The notes under the pieces: model-generated | The model's database searches: none | What the model was told of the DNA's origin: nothing | Seen by the model: the letters and a program-made list of their open reading frames with translations, nothing else | Origin: a virus | IMG/VR virus record: IMGVR_UViG_3300050034_000042 | Coordinates: 1 to 40,459 of that record | Strand: one strand, 5' to 3' | Length of the DNA stretch: 40,459 nt | Position numbers and translations under genes: made by a program | Shown: positions 12,652-20,000 of the stretch, one piece after another | Position numbering within the stretch: position 1 is the first letter of the stretch | Layout of the letters: each line of letters begins with the position of its first letter

Positions 12652-13813
12652 AGTTTTATGTTGCGGAAGACGTTGGGGTAAAACTACTCTAGCGATTGAC
12701 CAAATGAAAGGCAGAGCTTCTATTCCTAATTCTCGTATTGCTTATGTGGCTCCAACGTATCAGCAAGCACGAGATATTGGATGGGAACAATTACGAAACG
12801 ATTGTAAGAACGCCGCAGAATCAATCAATGAATCACGACTAGAAATAAAGTTAGTGAATGGTTCACAAATAATCTTACGAGGTTGGGAAGCAATTGAAAC
12901 ATTACGAGGACAACATTTTGATATGGTTGTTTTAGATGAAGTAGCAATGATGAGAAACTTTTGGTCAAACTGGAATGAAGTTATTAGACCAACATTGACT
13001 GATACGAAAGGTGAAGCGTTGTTTATCTCCACACCGAAGGGCTTTAATCATTTCTATGATTTGTATAATATGCAAGATAAGGATAGTGATTATCAATCGT
13101 TTCATTTTACTTCCTATGACAATATCCATCTTCCAAAAGAAGAATTGGATAAGGCCGCAAAAGAATTACCCGAAGACCAATTTGCTCAAGAGTATCTCGC
13201 TGACTTTAGAAAGACACAAGGTCTGGTTTATAAAGATTTCAAACGTGAAGTGCATGTCTATCGTGATGATGCTATCAACGTTGTTGAAAGACTTGTACCG
13301 ATTGATTGGGGTTATACAAACCCAACGGCAATCTATTTGATATTGAAAGACACTGATGCAAACTATTGGATAACAAACGAGTATTACAAAACAGGTAAGA
13401 CTACATCTGAAATCATTGAGTATGCCAAGTCATTACGAGGCAACAAATACTATCCTGACCCTGCTGAACCTGACAGGATTGAAGAAATGAAAAGAGCCAA
13501 CTTAAATGTCCGTGAAGTATCAAAAGCCATTGAAGCTGGTATTAGTGCTGTGCAAGAACTGTTGAAAACTAACCGTGTGCATATTAATTATTCTTGTGTT
13601 AATCATATCAATGAGTTTGAAACATATCGTTATCCCGACAAAAAACCAGACATGAATGAAAAGGAAACGCCAGTAAAAGAACATGACCATGCACTTGATG
13701 CCATTAGATATGCTTTGTATATGCAAGTACCAATAGAATCAAATGGCCGTGCTAAACAATTTGTACCTAACATGGTTGGTGGTACGAGACGAGGTTATTA
13801 TTCAAAACTATGA
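12581..13813 (+). CDS. terL: Terminase large subunit (ATPase/nuclease)
   Basis: Up to 410 residues from GTG 12581; ATG 12599 (residue 7) is an equally good start with less overlap. The ATPase has Walker A GRRWGKT (29-35), Walker B MVVLDE (115-120) and coupling motif FISTPKG (148-154). The nuclease domain begins PIDWGYTNPTA (Asp242), and acidic residues near 293 and in HDHALDAIRYAL (369-373) complete an RNase H-like metal site. It pumps DNA into the capsid and cuts it. Its stop overlaps the next gene's ATG. The presence of terS, terL, portal and an HK97-type capsid protein establishes a tailed phage. Confidence 0.93.
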   Translation: MKQHNDMQFHPSQAQVALNLKRFRVLCCGRRWGKTTLAIDQMKGRASIPNSRIAYVAPTYQQARDIGWEQLRNDCKNAAESINESRLEIKLVNGSQIILRGWEAIETLRGQHFDMVVLDEVAMMRNFWSNWNEVIRPTLTDTKGEALFISTPKGFNHFYDLYNMQDKDSDYQSFHFTSYDNIHLPKEELDKAAKELPEDQFAQEYLADFRKTQGLVYKDFKREVHVYRDDAINVVERLVPIDWGYTNPTAIYLILKDTDANYWITNEYYKTGKTTSEIIEYAKSLRGNKYYPDPAEPDRIEEMKRANLNVREVSKAIEAGISAVQELLKTNRVHINYSCVNHINEFETYRYPDKKPDMNEKETPVKEHDHALDAIRYALYMQVPIESNGRAKQFVPNMVGGTRRGYYSKL

Positions 13814-15312
13814 TAACTGTCGTAACACCTTTCAAGCGTAAAGAAAACATGAGCCTCATGGCAGATATGCTCAAAGGTAAATGCAATTGGGTTGTGTTGA
13901 TTGACGATGAGATTACTTTTCCTGATTGGGTTACTGTTAAGAAGTATTCAAAGCCACCTGTTGAAATTGGTTTGTGTCCATCTAACTGGTTGTTTAATAA
14001 GTTTATTGACGAAGGTTTGGATGATGAAACGCAGTACATGATTCTATGCGATGACGATGCTGTTGAAGATGGTTTCTTTGACAAGATACCGAATGATGAC
14101 GCTGTTATAGTCTCGATGAAACGTAGTGAAGATGAAACTAATACACTCATTGCGTCACCCGATAACATTGCAATCGGTAAAGTCGGTGGTGAACAGTTAA
14201 TTCTCAAAGGAAAGATACTTAATCACTATCGCTATGGTTTATCAAACATTGGTGATGGTGAAATGATTATCAATGTTGTGAGGAATCATCAGATAACCTA
14301 TGTTCCAAAAGCATTTGTCATATTCAATCTATTTGAAGACGGCAGATACGCTATCAATCTCAATCGTAAGAAAGAAGATAGAGTAAAACCTGTTGTGATG
14401 TTTGTCGGTGATTACTATTGTGCTGGAAATCCATCAATGGGAATATCAGAATGGGAAGGTAACATTTGGTCATCACTTGAATCAACTGGACTGGTAGATG
14501 TCTGTCGTTTCCATTTTGATAAATACTATTATGTTACAGGCAATCGTGGTGACCAAGCATTACTTGAACGCATTGAATTAATCCAACCTGATTACATTGT
14601 TTTAATCATCTATAAGTTCCCCGGACAAGATTCAGCAGTAATGACTATTGAAACGCTTTCAAAGATAAAAGTACCAATTATTACTATTTGGGGCGATCTT
14701 GAAGCACAACAACAAAGAGATATTGCTACAGTTGTTAAACCTTTTGTATCAAAGATTATAGGTACAGCTACTAAAGAGATTGTTGAATCACTTGGCTACA
14801 CTTATATGCACGTTCCGAAAGACCCTCGTATATTCTACAATCCAAACATTGAACGTGACATAGATGTAGTGTTTTCAGGCTCCTACGGTCTCGGTAGAAG
14901 CGAAAGACAGGAAGTTTTGCAATATCTACTGGATAACGGCGTTAAACTCGTTGTAGGCGGTTCTGAAGGCAGAGACCATTTCACGACAGAAGAATATGCA
15001 ATGAGATATAAACGAGCAAAGATTGCTATTTCATTCTCTAAAGCTCATGGTATCAATGTGGTTAATGCCAGACCTTTTGAAGCTTTAGCTTGCGGTGCAA
15101 TGCTTATCGAACAAGACAGTCCTGAACTATGTAAACTGTTTGAAGAAAACAAAGAGTTTGTTATGTGGAAAACAAAGGTTGATTTATTAGAGAAGATAAG
15201 GTACTATTTATCACATGAAAAAGAACGCTACACTATCGCTAGGTCGGGTCAGTCCAAAATTGAAGAAAGCTACTCCGCAAAACAATTCTGGGAAACTGCA
15301 TTACAAAGTTAA
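13810..15312 (+). CDS. Two-domain glycosyltransferase (GT-A plus CgeB-like GT-B)
   Basis: A 500-residue protein. Residues 1-190 resemble a short GT-A domain: MITVVTPFKRKENM, a DDE at 32-34 and LCDDDAV with a DDD/DxD motif at 81-83 for metal and nucleotide sugar. Residues about 195-500 resemble CgeB-type GT-B proteins: VMFVGDYYCAGN, DVVFSGSYGLGRSERQ near 352 and ARPFEALACGAMLIEQD near 420-435. Two catalytic domains in one chain would let the enzyme add two sugars in sequence. It begins inside the terL stop, so it belongs to the packaging transcript, and opens the sugar cassette. Confidence 0.75.
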   Translation: MITVVTPFKRKENMSLMADMLKGKCNWVVLIDDEITFPDWVTVKKYSKPPVEIGLCPSNWLFNKFIDEGLDDETQYMILCDDDAVEDGFFDKIPNDDAVIVSMKRSEDETNTLIASPDNIAIGKVGGEQLILKGKILNHYRYGLSNIGDGEMIINVVRNHQITYVPKAFVIFNLFEDGRYAINLNRKKEDRVKPVVMFVGDYYCAGNPSMGISEWEGNIWSSLESTGLVDVCRFHFDKYYYVTGNRGDQALLERIELIQPDYIVLIIYKFPGQDSAVMTIETLSKIKVPIITIWGDLEAQQQRDIATVVKPFVSKIIGTATKEIVESLGYTYMHVPKDPRIFYNPNIERDIDVVFSGSYGLGRSERQEVLQYLLDNGVKLVVGGSEGRDHFTTEEYAMRYKRAKIAISFSKAHGINVVNARPFEALACGAMLIEQDSPELCKLFEENKEFVMWKTKVDLLEKIRYYLSHEKERYTIARSGQSKIEESYSAKQFWETALQS

Positions 15313-15313
15313 A

Positions 15314-15409
15314 ATTTCAACAATTAGATGTTGTCTTTGCGGTCAAAATATTTTAGACACTCCATCCAATAGATTTTTGATAGAAACCTATAAAGGAAAT
15401 AAAATATGA
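15314..15409 (+). CDS. Very short Cys-motif ORF, apparent ATT start
   Basis: A 31-residue frame (STIRCCLCGQNILDT...) with a CCxC cluster. No ATG, GTG or TTG gives a sensible start, but ATT 15314 lies one base after the upstream TAA, giving M-S-T-I. Its TGA overlaps the next ATG as ATGA, which argues that it is translated. An ATG at 15215 in this frame would sit 98 bases inside the glycosyltransferase gene and is less likely. Confidence 0.4.
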   Translation: MSTIRCCLCGQNILDTPSNRFLIETYKGNKI

Positions 15410-15585
15410 ATGAATTTTTCTCACAATTTTCACTTAACCTAGATTTATCAGATTACATTAAATGCCAGACATTTCATGTTATCTCTTTGAGAATACACAA
15501 ATGTGAATTTTGCTCTAATGTAACTTTATTTTTACTAGGAATAGGTTTTGTAATCCAATATACATGGAAACCACACGAAAGATGA
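15406..15585 (+). CDS. Small membrane-associated protein with CxxC
   Basis: A 59-residue frame: MNEFFSQFSLNLDLSDYIKC, then a CEFC pair and one hydrophobic segment (VTLFLLGIGFVIQYTW) near the C terminus. Both ends overlap neighbours as ATGA, so it is probably translated. No function can be assigned. Confidence 0.5.
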   Translation: MNEFFSQFSLNLDLSDYIKCQTFHVISLRIHKCEFCSNVTLFLLGIGFVIQYTWKPHER

Positions 15586-16457
15586 GAAAACTTCTTATCA
15601 CAGGAGCTTATGGCCTCGTAGGTTCTAATATCTGTAAGGTATTGGAACGTGATTATCCTAATATTCAGGTGTTTAAGATTAAATTCGATGAGGGTTTAAC
15701 TATTGCAACTGAAGAACCATTTGACGGAATGGATTACATAATTCATGCGTCGGGTTATGGTCAGCCTCAAATGTTTTCTAAGGATAAATTAAAGACGATT
15801 GAAGTTAATACTGAATATACAAATATTTTGTTTAAGTCTCTAAAAAAAGGTGGCACTTTTCTTTTTATATCAACTTCCGAAGTCTACAGCGGCGCACCAT
15901 CTCCTCACAAAGAAACAGACATAGGAACTACCACACCTCAACACCCTAGAGCGTGCTACATCGAAGGTAAGCGTTGTGGAGAGGCTATTTGTATGGCTTA
16001 TTTGGAACAAGGCTACGATGTAAAGATAGCTCGACTAGCTTTGGCTTATGGCCCAGGAACAAAGAAAGGTGATACTCGTGTTCTTAACCAATTCATTGAA
16101 CAGGCTTTGACGACTAAAGAAATACATTTGAAAGATGACGGGTCTGCTGTAAGAACATATTGTTATATAGACGATGCCGTTGAAATGCTTTTGAACATAT
16201 TATTCTATGGAAAGGATTGTGTTTACAATGTCGGAGGTGTTTCAACTCTTACTATCAAAGATGTAGCAGAGTATATTGGTGAAATTACAAAGTCTACAGT
16301 TTATCTAGGTGATAAGATACTTGATGGTTCACCAGATTCTGTTAAACTAGATTTGATTAAATATCTAGATGAGTTCCCAAAACAGTTTGTGGATTTTGGA
16401 ATTGGAATACAAAAGACGATAGATTATCAAAAAAAATTATATGGAATCACAAACTGA
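15582..16457 (+). CDS. NAD-dependent sugar epimerase/dehydratase (extended SDR)
   Basis: 291 residues from ATG 15582, chosen because it forms ATGA with the upstream stop and places the dinucleotide motif GAYGLVG at residues 8-14; a start at 15564 would add six residues. The active site is STSEVY (97-102) with Tyr126 and Lys130 (YIEGK). The late motif DDGSAVRTYCYIDDAVEMLL is typical of UDP-glucuronate decarboxylase-like and UDP-glucose epimerase-like SDRs. It uses NAD to oxidise a nucleotide-bound sugar transiently at C4. The exact substrate is undetermined; the next gene suggests a GDP-linked hexose pathway. Confidence 0.8.
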   Translation: MRKLLITGAYGLVGSNICKVLERDYPNIQVFKIKFDEGLTIATEEPFDGMDYIIHASGYGQPQMFSKDKLKTIEVNTEYTNILFKSLKKGGTFLFISTSEVYSGAPSPHKETDIGTTTPQHPRACYIEGKRCGEAICMAYLEQGYDVKIARLALAYGPGTKKGDTRVLNQFIEQALTTKEIHLKDDGSAVRTYCYIDDAVEMLLNILFYGKDCVYNVGGVSTLTIKDVAEYIGEITKSTVYLGDKILDGSPDSVKLDLIKYLDEFPKQFVDFGIGIQKTIDYQKKLYGITN

Positions 16458-16473
16458 ATATAAAATCGGTGTA

Positions 16474-17451
16474 ATGTATATGGAACAAATTAAACCTAGA
16501 GCATTAGTGTTCGGCCTGACCGGACAAGATGCAAGTTATATGTGTGAACTCCTACTAGAAAAAGGTTACGAAGTACATGGAACTATGCGCCGTTCATCCA
16601 CTCCGAACACTTCCAATGTCAATAAGATAATCAGTAGTATTAATACTCACTTGATGGACTTGTCTGATGCTACGTCTATCAACAAAGTCATATCAGAAGT
16701 GAAACCAGACTTGATGTTCTGTTTAGCGGCACAATCAGATGTTCGTGCAAGTTATGATATTCCTTTGTACACGGAAGATGTTACGGGTGTTGGCTTTGGT
16801 AGGATACTTGAGGCCGCTAGAATGTTCTGTCCACAAGCAAAGATATATCAAGCTGGAAGTAGTGAGATGTTTGGAAAGGTTGAAGCAATACCACAATGTG
16901 AAACAACACCATTTCATCCACGTTCTCCGTATGGTTGTTCTAAAGTCTTTGCCTTCATGTTGGGTCGTGCATATCGTGAAGGCTACGGAATGAAAGTCTA
17001 CAATGGTATCTTGTTCAATCACGAATCACCTCGTCGTGGTCATTTGTTTGTTACTCGTAAGATTGTCAAAGCCGCAGTCAATATCAAGAATGGTAAACAG
17101 TCCAAACTAAAACTTGGTAATATACAATCAAAACGTGATTGGGGTTACAGCAAAGAATACATGGAAATCATTTATGAGTTTGTGACTACGCAAGAACCAC
17201 AAGACTTCGTTGTAGCCACAGGCGAGACTCATACTATTGAAGAATTTGTTAAAGAAGTATTTGATTATCTTGATTTAGGTGACTGGAAACAGTACGTTGA
17301 GTTTGATGCTAACCTATTGCGCCCAGCCGAAGTTGATTTGCTATTAGGCGATGCAAGTAAGATGAAACGGCTTTTGAACAGAGAAATAAAGGTCAAGTTT
17401 AAGGAGTTGGTTAAAATAATGGTAGATGCAGAATTAGAAGATAACAAATAA
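16474..17451 (+). CDS. gmd: GDP-mannose 4,6-dehydratase
   Basis: About 325 residues; ATG 16474 and ATG 16480 are equivalent choices, and the frame is open back to 16441. GLTGQD (14-19) binds NADP, QAGSSEMFG supplies the catalytic Ser and Glu (near 129-131), and SPYGCSK supplies Tyr153 and Lys157. FNHESPRRG (181-189), KRDWGYSKEY and GETHTIEEFV are near-diagnostic for GMD. It converts GDP-mannose to GDP-4-keto-6-deoxymannose, the precursor of fucose, rhamnose, perosamine and related sugars. The flanking epimerase, cupin, methyltransferase and transketolase genes would modify that product further. Confidence 0.92.
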   Translation: MYMEQIKPRALVFGLTGQDASYMCELLLEKGYEVHGTMRRSSTPNTSNVNKIISSINTHLMDLSDATSINKVISEVKPDLMFCLAAQSDVRASYDIPLYTEDVTGVGFGRILEAARMFCPQAKIYQAGSSEMFGKVEAIPQCETTPFHPRSPYGCSKVFAFMLGRAYREGYGMKVYNGILFNHESPRRGHLFVTRKIVKAAVNIKNGKQSKLKLGNIQSKRDWGYSKEYMEIIYEFVTTQEPQDFVVATGETHTIEEFVKEVFDYLDLGDWKQYVEFDANLLRPAEVDLLLGDASKMKRLLNREIKVKFKELVKIMVDAELEDNK

Positions 17452-17487
17452 AAAAATATGTATAAAGAACCATTTAGAAAAGCATAA

Positions 17488-17844
17488 ATGAACTTACCAA
17501 TAACTAGACATGAAGATGAAAGACGAATACTGATTGAGTATATTAAAGATATACCCATGAAGCGGTCTAAAGTTTTGATTGTTAAACAGAAATGTGTTCT
17601 GGGTAAACACTATCATCTAAAAAACGACAGTGTGTTCTATATGTTAAAAGGAAAAGGAATTTGCACACTGAAGTCTGCTCATTCACAGACAGCTCATGTT
17701 ACTCGTGAATGGATGTTCGAGGGTGATTGCAAGTTTGTACCTCGTGGTGTTATTCATCGGTTTGAGTTGTTTCCCGATACCATAATGCTTGAATCGGCAA
17801 GCGAACCATTTGACCAAAATGACGAAATACAGGTTATTGACTAA
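17488..17844 (+). CDS. Cupin-fold protein, candidate sugar isomerase
   Basis: A 118-residue single-domain cupin. Motif 1 is GKHYHLKNDSVFYMLKGKG with metal-binding His41 and His43; motif 2 is FVPRGVIHRFEL with His90. The usual motif 1 glutamate is replaced around Asp/Ser. The size and setting fit small cupins that isomerise 4-keto-6-deoxy sugars (FdtA/WlaRB-like) or mannose-6-phosphate isomerase type II fragments. With GMD upstream, a 3,4-ketoisomerase acting on a GDP-linked keto sugar is the favoured guess. Confidence 0.65.
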   Translation: MNLPITRHEDERRILIEYIKDIPMKRSKVLIVKQKCVLGKHYHLKNDSVFYMLKGKGICTLKSAHSQTAHVTREWMFEGDCKFVPRGVIHRFELFPDTIMLESASEPFDQNDEIQVID

Positions 17845-18604
17845 AAAAGAAGAAGAACAAACGATTATCAAGATACTTGATACATTGCTTGACCCATCCG
17901 TTCCATATTCTGGTGAACATCGTCAATCACAATGGGAAAAGGGATGGGGTGAAAACTTAAAAGAAGGAGACATCAATCCTCGTTACTTTGGAAAGTATAA
18001 AGTTAATCGTTTGAATGGAAAGTTTGTGTGGGGTATTTCAAAAGATTATGAACAAGAAATGCTCTACACATTGGTTGATAGTCTTTCAAAGAAATATCTC
18101 ACAAAGGTTGATACTGTCTGTGAGTTTGGTTGTGGAACTGGTCATAATCTCTATAGAATTAAGAAAGAAAAACCTGATATACGAGCTATAGGACTTGATT
18201 GGACTAATAGTTCAAATAAAATAGTACAAGCTATTGGTATGGAAGGTTATCATTTTGACTTTTTCAAACCACATTTCAACATGCCGAAGGACTCTGCTGT
18301 TCTTACAGTGGCGGCATTGGAACAGACTGGTCGAAAGTACAAACGGTTTGTGTCGTTTCTCCTTAAAAAGAAACCATCAATTGTGGTTCACATCGAACCT
18401 ATCCCAGAACTGCTTGACCCAACCAAGTTGATTGACTATCTTTCAATCAAGTACATGGAAAAGAGAAAATACTTGAGTGGATATTTAGACTATCTTCGTG
18501 AACTTGAGAAGCAAGGGAAGGTTAAGATACTTGAAGCACGTCGATCTGGCATTGGTAGTATGTTCCTTGATGGTTACTCCATAATCGCATGGCGACCACT
18601 ATAA
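17819..18604 (+). CDS. SAM-dependent methyltransferase
   Basis: 261 residues from ATG 17819 (17789 is a possible longer start). VCEFGCGTGHNL (near residues 100-111) is the glycine-rich SAM motif I, followed by an acidic IGLDWT that would bind the ribose. The N terminus contains an unusual WEKGWGENL segment. It overlaps the cupin gene by 26 bases and the transketolase gene by 16, so it is part of the same cassette. A sugar O- or C-methyltransferase is likely by context; TylF/NovP-type or generic folds are not distinguishable by eye. Confidence 0.7.
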   Translation: MTKYRLLTKKEEEQTIIKILDTLLDPSVPYSGEHRQSQWEKGWGENLKEGDINPRYFGKYKVNRLNGKFVWGISKDYEQEMLYTLVDSLSKKYLTKVDTVCEFGCGTGHNLYRIKKEKPDIRAIGLDWTNSSNKIVQAIGMEGYHFDFFKPHFNMPKDSAVLTVAALEQTGRKYKRFVSFLLKKKPSIVVHIEPIPELLDPTKLIDYLSIKYMEKRKYLSGYLDYLRELEKQGKVKILEARRSGIGSMFLDGYSIIAWRPL

Positions 18605-19332
18605 AAAAACTTCGTAATAGGATACTTGAAGTTGCATTGCGTGATGGCATGGGTCATATTCCATCTGCACTTTCCATTCTTGATATAGTTTGGACTTTGT
18701 ACGATAAAGTAATGACTCCTGATGACCAATTCATCCTTTCTAAAGGTCATGGTGTTATGGCTTTATACGCTGTCCTAGAGGAAAAAGGACTAATGACATG
18801 GAATGATAAACTATGGGGACATCCGAAGCGTGGCGGGGCTATTCTAGCCTCTACTGGCTCTTTAGGACACGGTATGCCAATGGCTGTAGGACTTGCGCTG
18901 GCTAAAAAGATAAAAGGTGAACAAGGACGTATCTTTTGTCTTATAGGTGACGGTGAATGTAACGAAGGAACGATATGGGAGAGTGCTTTGATTGCCGCAC
19001 ATCATAAGTTAGACAATTTGGTGGTGATTGTAGACCAGAATCATTCAAGTGATAGGGCATTGAATCTTGGGATTTTGAGAGCGAAGTTTACAGCCTTTGA
19101 TTGGTTTGCCTTAGGAATAAATGGCCATGCCGAAAGCACTCTTGTAGAAGTATTGGATAATTATCATTATATTCCTGATGTTGATGAACCAATAAACTTT
19201 CACGCCAATCATCCGCTTTGTATAATTGCGGATACAATCAAAGGCAACGGTGTCCCTTTCATGCAAGACCCTAGTTGGCATAATCGTAAACTTAATGAAT
19301 CGGAGTATAATGAAGCAATAAAACTATGTTAG
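18589..19332 (+). CDS. Transketolase N-terminal subunit (TPP-binding domain)
   Basis: A 247-residue protein. ILSKGHGVMALYAVL (near 49-63) and GSLGHGMPMAVGLALAKK (90-107) are transketolase signatures. GDGECNEG (120-127), running to VDQN (148-151), is the thiamine diphosphate/Mg motif GDG-x25-30-N. This is the PP domain only; the Pyr domain is encoded by a separate gene at 19483. Split transketolases occur in archaea, many anaerobes and O-antigen clusters. The enzyme transfers a two-carbon ketol unit between sugars. Beside a GDP-hexose pathway it may make a branched or higher-carbon sugar rather than serve central metabolism. Confidence 0.9.
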   Translation: MATTIKKLRNRILEVALRDGMGHIPSALSILDIVWTLYDKVMTPDDQFILSKGHGVMALYAVLEEKGLMTWNDKLWGHPKRGGAILASTGSLGHGMPMAVGLALAKKIKGEQGRIFCLIGDGECNEGTIWESALIAAHHKLDNLVVIVDQNHSSDRALNLGILRAKFTAFDWFALGINGHAESTLVEVLDNYHYIPDVDEPINFHANHPLCIIADTIKGNGVPFMQDPSWHNRKLNESEYNEAIKLC

Positions 19333-19490
19333 GTTATCATTTCAAAACTATTAAAGAAGCTCAAGACTTTTTGGAGATAAAAAAGAAAGAACCCCAGTCA
19401 GTTTTAATTGATTGTAAGCCAATAGAATGGATTATTATACCTTTCTCAAATGGATATGTGGTAACTGATAAACAATCAACTAATGCGTAA
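19326..19490 (+). CDS. Small protein between the two transketolase genes
   Basis: A 54-residue frame starting MLGYHFKTIKEAQDFLEIKK. It overlaps the end of the N-subunit gene by 7 and the start of the C-subunit gene by 8 bases, so the three are translationally chained. Strand/helix alternation (QSVLIDCKPIEWIIIPFSNGYVV) looks like a small folded domain. No homolog comes to mind; it could help assemble the two transketolase parts. Confidence 0.5.
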   Translation: MLGYHFKTIKEAQDFLEIKKKEPQSVLIDCKPIEWIIIPFSNGYVVTDKQSTNA

Positions 19491-19953
19491 ACAATTTCCT
19501 AAAACTTGTTTAGAAATAATGGACAAAGACGAGCGTGTTGTCGTTCTTCTTGGCGATATTGGCGTGTTTGCTTTCAAAAATATCTTTGAGAAATATCCAC
19601 AGCGTGTGTATAACGTGGGGATATGTGAACAGTCAATGGTCGGAATGGCCGCAGGATTGGCTATAGCAGGTTTCATTCCTATCGTGCATACTATTTCACC
19701 TTTCCTCGTTGCCCGTGCGTATGAACAAATACGAGATGACTTTGGTTTTCAAAACCTTATGGGTACATTCGTTGGAGTAGATGTATATTCAACAAGTCCT
19801 AATCTTGGTTTGACACATTCATGTCCTGAAGATATTTCACTTATGGATAATGTACCGAACATGAATACTTATGCGCCGCAATCAGCAGAAGAATTTGATA
19901 AACTACTGAAAGAACACTATGGTGATAGACTTAATTACTTTAGAATAGTGTGA
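19483..19953 (+). CDS. Transketolase C-terminal subunit, pyrimidine-binding domain only
   Basis: A 156-residue protein. RVYNVGICEQSMVGMAAGLA contains the catalytic glutamate (Glu49) that activates thiamine diphosphate. Later segments PFLVARAYEQIRDDFGFQN and GLTHSCPEDISLM are the usual Pyr-domain motifs, including the active-site histidine. Stand-alone C subunits are normally about 300 residues and end with a transketolase C-terminal domain. This one stops right after the Pyr domain, so the third domain is absent. That domain is not catalytic in known enzymes, so activity with the 18589 product is possible. Confidence 0.85.
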   Translation: MRKQFPKTCLEIMDKDERVVVLLGDIGVFAFKNIFEKYPQRVYNVGICEQSMVGMAAGLAIAGFIPIVHTISPFLVARAYEQIRDDFGFQNLMGTFVGVDVYSTSPNLGLTHSCPEDISLMDNVPNMNTYAPQSAEEFDKLLKEHYGDRLNYFRIV

Positions 19954-19959
19954 TATAAT
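19951..19959 (+). promoter_or_regulatory. Extended -10 promoter for the portal gene
   Basis: TGA-TATAAT at 19951-19959 is a perfect extended -10 element overlapping the end of the transketolase gene. The predicted leader carries AGAACGCTA at 19980-19988, just before the portal start region. No strong -35 box. Confidence 0.6.
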
Positions 19960-20000
19960 TTAATAAACTTTACTAACCAAGAACGCTACCATGAATATCA

